Origin: a virus | Reading direction: 5' to 3' (one strand) | Length of the DNA: 28,577 nucleotides | Virus record (IMG/VR): IMGVR_UViG_3300037133_000013 | Span: 1-28,577 of that record | Part shown: piece by piece, positions 21,316-28,577 of the stretch | How the letters are laid out: every line of letters begins with the position of its first letter | Numbering within the stretch: position 1 is the first letter of the stretch | Program-made: the position numbers and the translations under genes | Notes under the pieces: model-generated | The model's input: the letters and a program-made list of their open reading frames with translations, nothing else | Told to the model about the DNA's origin: nothing | Databases searched by the model: none

Positions 21316-22785
21316 CTACACCGCCGCCACTACAACGTTTGCTAGCACACCCTGCGCAGCTTGGTAGAACAACAGACTCAGGTCGGACGTTCCAGCCGGT
21401 TGCACGGCGGTGATGTTAACGTAGCCGCCAGTTCCTGATCCGCCCGACACGGAGATGGCACTAGCTACCGCGTAGCCGGCGCCAGCACTGGTAACCTGTG
21501 GATTGATGCCCGTGATCACGCCAGAGCCGTTAACGCTTGTAACCGTAACGGTACCACCTGCGCCGCCTGCTACCGTCAGCACATCATTTACCGCGTAACT
21601 GGTGCCAGCGGATGTTCCAGGCACTACGGTAAAGAGCCCGGTAGCCGTGGTGTTGAGTGTGACGGCCTTAATACTGAACTCCGGCTGCGAATCGTTGGGC
21701 ATCACACTGCCAGCCGCGATGTAGAGAGAAGAGTAAACCACCTCCTCGCCTATCGCAAGCGAGTTGAGATACGCCACCAACGCCGCCTGTACCGCAGCTA
21801 CGGTAGCTGTGCTGAATCCTGTGAGGCCGTGCAGATACATGCCGATGAACGGCGTAACGTAGCCCGGTCGATAGAAGCTGATCGTTTCTTGGTACCCGGT
21901 ATTCGGGTCAGTCACCAGTGAAGACGTGGTACCATTGGTGAGGCAACCGATGGTCTTCTTAAGGTAGATACTCAGAGCCACCGCGGCGTCCGTGCCACCC
22001 TCAGCTACGATGGTAATGGAATGCGCCGGGTTAGTCCAGTAGTCTGCGGCACCAGTAGGATTCTCAATGGAACTGCCAGGACCACCAGGCGTAGGATAAC
22101 CCGGTGCTACGCGCGTCACACCTGGCGTAGCTAGCACAGCAGCTACCGTAGCTGCGATCGGTGTCAAGGCTGGCAACGCTACACTGATAGCTTGCCGCGC
22201 GCGAAGGTTGCTATCTGGCTCCACTGGGTCACCAGCCACCGCTGCCGAGGCATTAGTAACGCTTGACCAGGTGCCGGATGGGCCGCTAACGGGGCTTGCG
22301 ATGATGTTGATGGTGCCCGGTTCTGCCGTAATGTTTCCGGGCGTGGTGCAGGTAGCGGTAACGACCACGCTACCGCCTACGATGGTCGTCGGCGACGGCA
22401 ATGCCCAGAGATTCCCTACTTGGTCTTGTGCAAAACAGTTCACCAACTGCAACCCGGCTGTGCCCACGCAGGTGAGAGGCGCCGTGGAGTAGGTAAACGG
22501 CAGCCTGACTAGGCCATTCATCTTCACAACGCGGTCAAGTCCGGCACCTACAGCTGTGAACGGCGAACTTTGATTGTAGTCAAGCTGCAAGGCATTGTTC
22601 TGATCAGCTTGTTTAAGGCTCAGGATGCTCAAGAGTTGGTAAATTGCGGCGTCTGGAGCCACATACTGATTCTGGCCATAGATGTTGAGATACGCGCTTA
22701 GATTGTCTGCGAATATGCTAGCGTAACTAGCGACCGTCAACCCGGCCGGGCCTACGAAGGGCGGCACATAAGGAGGTGTGGACAC
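21316..22785 (-). CDS. Baseplate J-like protein (gp47/gpJ family)
   Basis: A 489-residue baseplate wedge subunit. The central block is typical: VVVTATCTTPGNITAEPGT, then NASAAVAGDPVEPDSNLRAR, followed by a VLATPGVTRV segment. A C-terminal insertion of about 90 residues (from about 385) is rich in Gly/Thr/Val and contains two similar VTxAGAGYAV / TVAGGAGGTVTV stretches. It is probably an extra surface domain. Proteins of this family form the iris of contractile baseplates, which supports a contractile tail. The start is GTG 22785 with AAAGG farther upstream than usual. Confidence 0.9.
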   Translation of the reverse strand: MSTPPYVPPFVGPAGLTVASYASIFADNLSAYLNIYGQNQYVAPDAAIYQLLSILSLKQADQNNALQLDYNQSSPFTAVGAGLDRVVKMNGLVRLPFTYSTAPLTCVGTAGLQLVNCFAQDQVGNLWALPSPTTIVGGSVVVTATCTTPGNITAEPGTINIIASPVSGPSGTWSSVTNASAAVAGDPVEPDSNLRARQAISVALPALTPIAATVAAVLATPGVTRVAPGYPTPGGPGSSIENPTGAADYWTNPAHSITIVAEGGTDAAVALSIYLKKTIGCLTNGTTSSLVTDPNTGYQETISFYRPGYVTPFIGMYLHGLTGFSTATVAAVQAALVAYLNSLAIGEEVVYSSLYIAAGSVMPNDSQPEFSIKAVTLNTTATGLFTVVPGTSAGTSYAVNDVLTVAGGAGGTVTVTSVNGSGVITGINPQVTSAGAGYAVASAISVSGGSGTGGYVNITAVQPAGTSDLSLLFYQAAQGVLANVVVAAV

Positions 22786-22805
22786 TTTGGTTCAAGCCGC
22801 CTTTC

Positions 22806-23198
22806 TCAGCTTACACTGGCGATGACGGCGCCGAGCGCCGGAACGTTGCTTATCGTGACTGGGCCGTAGATAGTCTGCACGTTCGCCGTGTATGACAATT
22901 GCCCGTTGATGAAACTGACCTCGACATTAGTAACTGCCGTAACGTACGGCGTAAACCCGGTAATGTTCTGCTGTATGGCCAGTTGCATCGCCCGCAGCCC
23001 GCGCTGACTACCGAGTTGCCCCAGCATCTGCTGGAACACCGGCAAACCTAGGTTCAAATTTTCCCACCACTCACCCAAGAACAGTTGAAGTCTGGTCAAT
23101 ACCGCCTGGGCTACAGCGGCGCCGTTCGTCAGCGACGTACCGTCGGCGAAGATGGGGTCGTTCTGCGCATCGAGTTGAAGGTAAGCTATACTGGCCAT
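22806..23198 (-). CDS. gp25-like baseplate wedge protein
   Basis: A 130-residue protein with the gpW/gp25 layout: an AVAQAVLTRLQLFLGEWW segment (about 28-45), then LGLPVFQQMLG, and a strand-rich C-terminus. T4 gp25 homologues start sheath assembly in contractile tails. It lies between the spike and baseplate J genes, its normal place. AAAGGACAG precedes the ATG. Confidence 0.85.
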   Translation of the reverse strand: MASIAYLQLDAQNDPIFADGTSLTNGAAVAQAVLTRLQLFLGEWWENLNLGLPVFQQMLGQLGSQRGLRAMQLAIQQNITGFTPYVTAVTNVEVSFINGQLSYTANVQTIYGPVTISNVPALGAVIASVS

Positions 23199-23199
23199 A

Positions 23200-24048
23200 T
23201 CACTGTCCTTTCAGGACCGTGGTTTCACAGCCCGTCAACGGAATGGCTGGGCCTACGTAACCTTTGCCAACCAGGAATGGCTGAATATTCGTCTTGTACC
23301 ACTGGTAGAAAGTGTCTGTCATAAGTGCTTGTGGCGTACCAGCGTCGGCGTTGGCATTGACGGCCGGGGCGGTAAGTTGGATAGTGGCACCGGTGGTCAC
23401 CGTAACGCCATCTGTTTGCGAAACGTCGATGACTGTAGTTCCGTCGTCACTGCGAATCTGAAGCGAGTCGGCGGAATAGCCCGTCAATAAGTTCTTCTGG
23501 CTCCACAGGCCTGGGTAGAAGCCGCAGTCATGCACGTAATGCCGACGTACCTCGTTTTGCCGCTGCGACCCTGATGACGCGCCGGTGTTGGCGGCCACCG
23601 GACTGTTGGTCTGGCCGTTGACCCACCAGTTGTCAATACAAGCGTCGCAGAAGATTACCATGCCCTCGTCACCCTTCTTCAAGGGCAATGTAACGGAGTA
23701 GCCGCCGCCGCGTGGGGTCATGATGGGAACATGCACTATCGGCGGAACGTCCCACCACTGCAGTACCTTGGGCGGCGGTCCACCAGCGGCTGCAGCCTTG
23801 GCTAAGGTGGCTGTGTTTGCCGCCGACGTTGCTTGTGGAACCACTCTCACTCGCTCTTGGATGGCCAGCTGTACCGTCACCGTCTGCTTGTCCGCGTTTA
23901 AGTCTTCAGTCAAGAATCCCGGGCAGGCGCAGCGCGTATCAGCCAGCGCTCCGCGTAGCAGTTCACGCCACTGCGCGCTTTGAGCCGCGATGACCTGACC
24001 TGGCGTGAGCGCGTAAAGCGGATTAGGACCTGGCGAACTGCTTCCCAT
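23200..24048 (-). CDS. Gp138-type baseplate spike protein
   Basis: A 282-residue protein with a Gp138 N-terminal domain. The order is: tVTVQLAIQERV, a WWDVPPIVHVPIMTP segment, GGGYSVTLPLKKGDEGMVIFCD, then the RxHYVHDCGFYPGL motif (about 168-180). Next is a beta-helix-like stretch (SLQIRSDDGTTVIDVSQ, GVTVTTGATIQLTAP). It forms the central spike that pierces the host surface. It contains several Cys residues. GGAG lies seven bases before the ATG. Confidence 0.85.
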   Translation of the reverse strand: MGSSSPGPNPLYALTPGQVIAAQSAQWRELLRGALADTRCACPGFLTEDLNADKQTVTVQLAIQERVRVVPQATSAANTATLAKAAAAGGPPPKVLQWWDVPPIVHVPIMTPRGGGYSVTLPLKKGDEGMVIFCDACIDNWWVNGQTNSPVAANTGASSGSQRQNEVRRHYVHDCGFYPGLWSQKNLLTGYSADSLQIRSDDGTTVIDVSQTDGVTVTTGATIQLTAPAVNANADAGTPQALMTDTFYQWYKTNIQPFLVGKGYVGPAIPLTGCETTVLKGQ

Positions 24049-24051
24049 AAA

Positions 24052-25110
24052 TTACTCCGTATAAAGGTTCAAAAGGTTTTGCGCATAAGCTGTCGAGAAT
24101 CCAGTCACTTCGGTCTGCCACTCGTTGCCGCGCGTATCGCCAGAGTGCCGCACCTGCGCTACGAAGAAAGTGAGGTTGCTCTGCAGCGCCGTCGGCAACT
24201 CACTATTCGGACTGGGCGTGCGCTCTAGTTGACTGATCTGAGTACGCACGAGTTGCACCAACAGCGGCGGCAATTGCACCTGAAGGCGCGGGTCTAACAA
24301 CACCGTGAACGTTACCCCTTGCTGAATCTGCTGCGGCGTGCCAATGATGCTCTGGTTAGTACCCGTCGGCAGTCCACTAGAGTTCCCGGTGCTTCCTGGT
24401 GGAAAGGCCGGGCTGTAGATGAGGTCAGGTTGCGCGCCACCACTGCCACCAGAGTCAACCTCACTGATGTAGGTCTTGAGACCGTTAGTCCAGGTCTGCA
24501 CCACATTGTCATCCGCGATCTGCGCGAAGTACTTGCTCACCTTACCGAACACCGTGTTACCACGCGGATACTGCGTGGCAGTCATACGCTGCGCAGCCAC
24601 CGGCCCTTGCGTGCCGGCTTTGACGCTCACCGCGGGCAAGTTTGTTTCGCTGATCATGCGCGCAACCAACTGCTGTTGACTACTGAACTGGCCCATGGAA
24701 AAGCCGACGATATCCGTCGGTGACACAGCGGGGAACACAACACAATGCAGCGTCAACTTCTGATCAACCACGGCCTCACGGGTATACAGCACCTGGAACA
24801 CCGGCCCATTCCAGATGATTGAGGACACTTGCGCGCCAAACTGAAAGCCAGCCTTCAACGTAGCCCATGTAGCATTCAGGGCGATGTTCTGCGCCGTTTG
24901 ATCGTCCAGGTTGTAGATAGAAATATCGGCGTACCACAGCGGCGAGGTATTCATAGCCTGCAGCACGTCGAACGTGATTCGCAGGGCCTCTGGTTCCCAA
25001 GTGTTAGAGCTAATAGTCGTGCTCTGCGAACCACCACTAACAGTCGCACAAGTGATGCTAAGTTCCCAAGCCTGACCCCATAGCGGCGTTCCAGATGACG
25101 GTGAACTCAT
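24052..25110 (-). CDS. Baseplate hub protein (gp27-like)
   Basis: A 352-residue protein. I set the start at ATG 25110, which overlaps the plug gene stop (ATGA) and has GGAGA about ten bases upstream; ATG 25128 has no ribosome site. The first 130 residues (ALRITFDVLQAMNTSP, ADISIYNLDDQT, VLYTREAVVDQKLTLHC) show the strand pattern of gp27/gpD-type hub domains. A 40-residue Gly/Ser/Pro-rich linker follows near 220-260, then a C-terminal strand domain. It should carry the spike encoded by the next gene. Confidence 0.75.
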   Translation of the reverse strand: MSSPSSGTPLWGQAWELSITCATVSGGSQSTTISSNTWEPEALRITFDVLQAMNTSPLWYADISIYNLDDQTAQNIALNATWATLKAGFQFGAQVSSIIWNGPVFQVLYTREAVVDQKLTLHCVVFPAVSPTDIVGFSMGQFSSQQQLVARMISETNLPAVSVKAGTQGPVAAQRMTATQYPRGNTVFGKVSKYFAQIADDNVVQTWTNGLKTYISEVDSGGSGGAQPDLIYSPAFPPGSTGNSSGLPTGTNQSIIGTPQQIQQGVTFTVLLDPRLQVQLPPLLVQLVRTQISQLERTPSPNSELPTALQSNLTFFVAQVRHSGDTRGNEWQTEVTGFSTAYAQNLLNLYTE

Positions 25111-25445
25111 GGAACGTTGTCTCCCCATACTAGCGTAAATTGCGGCAAGTTAGACTGCCCCGGATAATCGGCTGATGAGTCACTCGTATTCAGCAGGTAC
25201 GCGCTTCCGATCTGAAGGTACTGGTACTGAGCAAGCAGGTTCGCAGCTGGGTACTCCCCAGTGATCAACGGCACACTGCCGATCAGCAAGTTACCGTTCA
25301 CATCAGACACCGACATCTGCCAATAGCCGGCCATGGCGGCGTAAGATATGCCAAGGTTCAGGGTCAAGGGCTGCCCGTTCACCGTCAACTGTACGGCGAA
25401 AGTCTGGTTATTGGCCGTGGTCAGCGGCACCGTCTGATTGCTCAT
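25107..25445 (-). CDS. Baseplate plug protein (Pam3 gp18-like)
   Basis: A 112-residue strand-rich protein. The pattern VPL..ANNQTFAVQL, LNLGISYAAMAGYWQMSVSD, NLLIGSVPLITGEYPAANLL and the final QFTLVWG fits the small plug domain described in cyanophage Pam3. This plug sits in the simple contractile baseplate. It lies between the Dit-like and hub genes, as expected. The ribosome site is weak, so it may be coupled to the gene before it, whose stop is two bases upstream. Confidence 0.75.
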   Translation of the reverse strand: MSNQTVPLTTANNQTFAVQLTVNGQPLTLNLGISYAAMAGYWQMSVSDVNGNLLIGSVPLITGEYPAANLLAQYQYLQIGSAYLLNTSDSSADYPGQSNLPQFTLVWGDNVP

Positions 25446-25447
25446 AG

Positions 25448-26410
25448 TTATGGTGGCCCCATATAGCCCGGAAGAGTTAGCTGTCCCGGTATGCTGGAAA
25501 ACAACCCCGCGCCATTTACGACCGGCACCACACCACCTGCCATGCTAATAGCTGGCTGCTTTGCCAATGAAGCGCCCTCGGTCGCTAATGGCGTCGCGAA
25601 TTGTCCGGCAGTTACTGCCGACAACGCCCCAGAGTTTACCTGCCCCAAACCAGTTTGCTGCGTCGCGTCAGGTCTGGCGCTAACCGCGCTGAGACTAGCT
25701 ATTGAAGCACTGCCGGTAACCGACGTAGAAGTTGTCGCCGTGAATATCTGCTCGAACTCGATGCGCATCTTCAAACCGGCGATGGTCTTGAAGTCCTCGC
25801 GCGGACTGATCGAGGTGATAAGCATATTGGTGTAAGTGCGCAAACGCGTGGTAACGGTAAGCGGCGACCGCGCAGCTTGCAGGGTGATCATCGTCTGATA
25901 CGCGTTGACGCTTTTGCTAGTGCTGCTACCGCTGAAGGGTGCTGCCGTGTCCGGTGTCGCACTGGTAGTGCTGGCGTTGTTAGCACCACTAGCGTACGCG
26001 GCCATGGCATCACTCATGCCGATGTACATCATGACGCGCGGCGGCATGAGGTAGGCGTGGCTGCTAAGATTGGCGCCGGTCTGGACAGGGTGGCGCGTCT
26101 TTTCCAGCCGCTGCTCATGCTCCAATTCCAGTACCGCGTCAAAAACGTAAGTTGTAGGAGCGCTACCACTACCAGTTATCGCGCCAGGACCACCGCCAAG
26201 TGTACCAGCTAATGGACCGGTGGCAGGCACCTCCGTGCCTGGTACGTAGTTACTAGCATTAACCGGCAGTGCCGCTGGCGAGAGGCTGTTGGTAGAACCT
26301 TGTACCGGCACCACAGTGATGCTGACCATAGCCGGCCCAGAGGACCACTGTGGCGGGCGATAACCGATGGCGGCGGCCTGACTAGAGGCTGCTGACGCTG
26401 CGCTGCCCAT
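25448..26410 (-). CDS. Dit-like tail/baseplate hub protein
   Basis: A 320-residue protein. Residues about 88-230 carry the Dit-like pattern: VFDAVLELEHEQRLEKTRHPV, a NLSSHAYLMPPRVMM strand, then RLRTYTNMLITSISPREDFKT and LKMRIEFEQIF. The flanks (1-85, 230-320) are Ser/Ala/Gly-rich and low in complexity. Dit-like proteins join tail tube and baseplate hub. GGAGG precedes the ATG. Confidence 0.8.
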   Translation of the reverse strand: MGSAASAASSQAAAIGYRPPQWSSGPAMVSITVVPVQGSTNSLSPAALPVNASNYVPGTEVPATGPLAGTLGGGPGAITGSGSAPTTYVFDAVLELEHEQRLEKTRHPVQTGANLSSHAYLMPPRVMMYIGMSDAMAAYASGANNASTTSATPDTAAPFSGSSTSKSVNAYQTMITLQAARSPLTVTTRLRTYTNMLITSISPREDFKTIAGLKMRIEFEQIFTATTSTSVTGSASIASLSAVSARPDATQQTGLGQVNSGALSAVTAGQFATPLATEGASLAKQPAISMAGGVVPVVNGAGLFSSIPGQLTLPGYMGPP

Positions 26411-26419
26411 GTCGACCTC

Positions 26420-27982
26420 CTAGCCGGTGGCGTACAACTGCGCCCACTCTTGTTGATTGCGTTGCACTTGCTTAGCAGATTCGTCACGAAGTTTTGAGAT
26501 CACGTGATTCGATATCTGCTCTGGACTGGCGCCAGGCTGCGTCACGTTGATGACGATGCTGCCGACCTGCACACTTCCGGTGGCGCCGGTGCGGGCCAGC
26601 ACGGAGGCGATGTAGTTCTTGGTCTCGTTCGGCAGCGTAGCTTTGCCGGCCAGAAAGGCGTCCATTCGGCCTGGGCCGGCGTTGTAAGCGCCCAGGGCCT
26701 CGGGCACGTTGCCGCCATAATGAGCCAGCATCTGACGCATGTACTCTGTGCCACCGGCCAGGTTCTGCGCAGGATCGTGCGGGTTCACACCCAGCGCCTT
26801 AGCGGTGCCAGGCATGAGCTGCATGAGACCCATCGCGCCCTTCGGACTAACGGCTTCGTTGTTCCCGCCGCTTTCCTGGCCCATCATGGCGTTGACGAGC
26901 GTCGATGATGGGGTGAAGCCGCCTTGAGAGGTTAAACTGCTCTGGTCACCACCATGCAAAGCGAAGTGCCGATATAAATCAAACCCACCACCAGCTGCGG
27001 CTCCTACGCCGCCACCGATGAGCGTCCCAGCGGCTCCGCCAGCAATACCCTCGGCGACGATTCCAACAGGGCCGCCCGGTATTCCGGCGATACCGCCGAT
27101 GATGGTGCCTAGTACGCCGCCCACGGCCGCACCACCGACGGTGCCTGTGAGCAGGCCGATAAAGTTTGAAAGGTAGTCTGTAGCTACTGCGATCCAATGC
27201 ACCACGATCTCAATGGAGTGGGCGAACTTGTCGAAGCTGGCTACGCCCATCAAAGTGTGGTCGCCGCTGAGCAGGCCAACGATGGTGTCAAACACGCTGG
27301 CGAAGTCCATCGCTACCTGCCAGACGTCCGTCATGATTCGCCAGATGTCCTTCAAGATCGGCACCAAGTACGTAGTTAGCTTGCTAGCTATCTGCGGCAG
27401 ATTCTTGATAAACCACTCATTGAAGTCACGCAGCTTCTTCAGCAGCACATCGGCACCCGGGCCTAACGCGCGCATCAGGTCGTTGACGATAGCAAAACCC
27501 AGATACTTTACGCCTACCTCAAGGCGTGTGACCTCAAACCGTACATCACGAACTTTGCGCATATTAGCGTCAAAATCCGGCCCAATCTCGGCGGTCATCA
27601 TTTTCTGGTCTTCAATAAGCTGACGCGTGCGGCCGCGCAGCTCCGTATCCCACATCAGGTTCTCAAGCGGCTGCCCGAGCGCGTCCATTGCTACCTTAAG
27701 AGACCTAGCCGCGTCCTTGGACATATACATGTGAAGTGCGAAAAGTCTAAAATCTTGGTCAGCCATCGCGACCTTGTCCACCATTCCAAGAATAGCACCG
27801 CCGATGGTAGCAAAAGCGCCAACCAATGTAGCCTCAACTTTAAGGGCGCCACTGGCGATGTCCGCTAGGTTGGTAGTCGCTACTGATGTTGCTTCTTGGA
27901 ATGCGCGCTGGAAGTGCGCCATACCAGATTGGTCGACCACGGCGCCGAGTTTGATCATGTATTCGTCTAAGATATTTGGCAC
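26420..27982 (-). CDS. Tape measure protein with a lytic transglycosylase domain
   Basis: A 520-residue protein. Residues 1-275 are mostly helical, with hydrophobic stretches. Residues about 280-333 form a long Gly/Ala-rich hydrophobic stretch that could insert in a membrane. Residues about 362-465 are a soluble lytic transglycosylase domain: catalytic Glu370 in GQESGGNN, GAMGLMQLMPGTA (382-394) and AYNAGPGRM (432-440). It sets tail length and cuts peptidoglycan during DNA entry. At about 0.15 nm per residue the tail would be near 80 nm. The GTG start directly follows the chaperone stop with AAGGAGG upstream. Confidence 0.9.
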   Translation of the reverse strand: MPNILDEYMIKLGAVVDQSGMAHFQRAFQEATSVATTNLADIASGALKVEATLVGAFATIGGAILGMVDKVAMADQDFRLFALHMYMSKDAARSLKVAMDALGQPLENLMWDTELRGRTRQLIEDQKMMTAEIGPDFDANMRKVRDVRFEVTRLEVGVKYLGFAIVNDLMRALGPGADVLLKKLRDFNEWFIKNLPQIASKLTTYLVPILKDIWRIMTDVWQVAMDFASVFDTIVGLLSGDHTLMGVASFDKFAHSIEIVVHWIAVATDYLSNFIGLLTGTVGGAAVGGVLGTIIGGIAGIPGGPVGIVAEGIAGGAAGTLIGGGVGAAAGGGFDLYRHFALHGGDQSSLTSQGGFTPSSTLVNAMMGQESGGNNEAVSPKGAMGLMQLMPGTAKALGVNPHDPAQNLAGGTEYMRQMLAHYGGNVPEALGAYNAGPGRMDAFLAGKATLPNETKNYIASVLARTGATGSVQVGSIVINVTQPGASPEQISNHVISKLRDESAKQVQRNQQEWAQLYATG

Positions 27983-28231
27983 TTAGTGGCCTCCTTGCTG
28001 CCGCGCCTTCCACTCCGAGTAGCGGCGAGTGTTTTCCTCTTTAACGTCTAGGTACTCCAAGGCGTCGCAGAGGTCTTGCACGTCGTATGTACCGTCAAAC
28101 GTCTCATGCTGACGCCACAGCCCAGCGGCGACGGGACGCCAAACCAACGCATCCAGGGTGTGGAAGGGCGCGGGGTCCCAACCTAGGTCGCCGTCGTCGT
28201 TGCCCCGCCCGTACGCAGAAAAGACGCGAGA
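27983..28231 (-). CDS. Tail assembly chaperone extension, apparently read by -1 frameshift
   Basis: This frame is open from 28231 to a TAA that abuts the tape measure start, yet has no good start near its beginning. It reads as real protein (DDGDLGWDPAPFHTL ... YDVQDLCDALEYLDVKEENTRRYSEW) and lies in the -1 frame relative to the upstream gene, which it overlaps by 49 bases. That is the arrangement of phage lambda G/GT chaperones. The likely slip point is TCTTTTCTG at 28224-28216 (Phe TTT re-pairs with TTT); GGGCGGGGC at 28210-28202 is a second option. The fused product would be about 200 residues and helps assemble the tail tube around the tape measure. Confidence 0.75.
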   Translation of the reverse strand, partial: SRVFSAYGRGNDDGDLGWDPAPFHTLDALVWRPVAAGLWRQHETFDGTYDVQDLCDALEYLDVKEENTRRYSEWKARQQGGH

Positions 28232-28575
28232 CTAAACACCAAGGCCTCAGTGGTCAGCTGCGTCACCAGGTTAGGGTCGTCCTCCAGCTCTGGTACCGCC
28301 CAGCGCCCGTCCGACATCTGTACCGGCATGGGCTGCTCATCGGTAGCACCGGCAGGACGCTCTAACCTACTCGTCACCGCGAGCGCGGCCTTCTGCACAA
28401 ACTCCATCTCCTCAAAGGTCAGGAACATGAACCCAATACCGCAGGTGGTTCGGAGTCTGTCCTCAGGCGTGGCCTTTGCCAAAGCCTCTTCGATGCGGGC
28501 TTTGTCCTCGGCGCTTTGCTCTACCTGCGCAGCCGCGGATTGCGACTGCGCCGACCTGAACATAGCGGCCATCAA
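28183..28575 (-). CDS. Tail assembly chaperone, short form
   Basis: A protein of at least 129 residues. An ATG lies at 28572 and a TTG at 28575, but the frame is open to the window edge, so the true start may be outside. The N-terminus is Ala/Gln/Glu-rich and helical; the middle carries EEMEFVQKAALAV; the end reads SFLRTGG. I recognise it by its position just before the tape measure gene and its -1 overlap with the downstream frame, not by a family motif. It corresponds to the G form of lambda-type chaperones. Confidence 0.65.
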   Translation of the reverse strand: MMAAMFRSAQSQSAAAQVEQSAEDKARIEEALAKATPEDRLRTTCGIGFMFLTFEEMEFVQKAALAVTSRLERPAGATDEQPMPVQMSDGRWAVPELEDDPNLVTQLTTEALVFSLASFLRTGGATTTAT

Positions 28576-28577
28576 GC

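Noticed and set aside
11311-28577. Non-phage contractile injection system (tailocin or eCIS)
   Set aside because: The baseplate genes alone would allow it, but nucleotide modification genes in the left arm point to a DNA-carrying phage. Head genes outside the window would settle it.

Overview
The window reads as part of a double-stranded DNA bacteriophage genome (or prophage), most likely a contractile-tailed one with a simple baseplate. The evidence is a tape measure protein, Dit-like hub, baseplate plug, gp27-like hub, Gp138-type spike, gp25-like wedge, baseplate J, DUF2612 protein and tail fibres in the usual order. Head, sheath and tube genes are not in the window. The host is probably a Gram-negative soil bacterium. 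Several late proteins carry signal peptides ending in an Ala-Gln style that is common in Acidobacteriota, but this host guess is only an inference.

Left arm, plus strand, 1-10936. The window opens with two arrays of an 8-bp repeat around a fold-prone spacer, then a sigma70-like promoter. Three unrecognised genes follow; the third ends in a histone H1-like Lys/Ala/Pro tail. After a hairpin comes a tightly overlapping operon (mostly ATGA or GTGA junctions): DUF4254 protein, GT-B type glycosyltransferase, C5-cytosine methyltransferase homologue, dNMP kinase fused to a uracil-DNA-glycosylase-like domain, a thymidylate-synthase homologue with the dCMP-hydroxymethylase signature Asp, dCMP deaminase fused to a nucleotide N-glycosidase-like domain, DUF3310, ThyX and a MazG-like pyrophosphohydrolase. 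An AT-richer N4/N6 DNA methyltransferase closes the arm.

Read together, the left arm looks like a pathway that makes 5-hydroxymethyl-dCMP, phosphorylates it, builds it into phage DNA and probably glycosylates it. ThyX and dCMP deaminase supply dTMP, and the two unusual fusions could clean the nucleotide pool. This is the most interesting system in the window. It is inferred from sequence motifs and has not been shown experimentally.

Right arm, minus strand, 28577 down to 11311. Transcription runs leftward from the tail assembly chaperone (apparent -1 frameshift) through tape measure, baseplate and fibre genes. Next come secreted or adhesin-like proteins, including a GH54 arabinofuranosidase-like enzyme. 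The arm ends with a lysis-like group: two small membrane proteins, a papain-like protein, a secreted beta-barrel-like protein, a small unknown and a GH108 endolysin. A minus-strand terminator lies at about 11120-11156. The two arms converge across an intergenic stretch (10937-11171) with several short hairpins and a 51-codon plus-strand gene.
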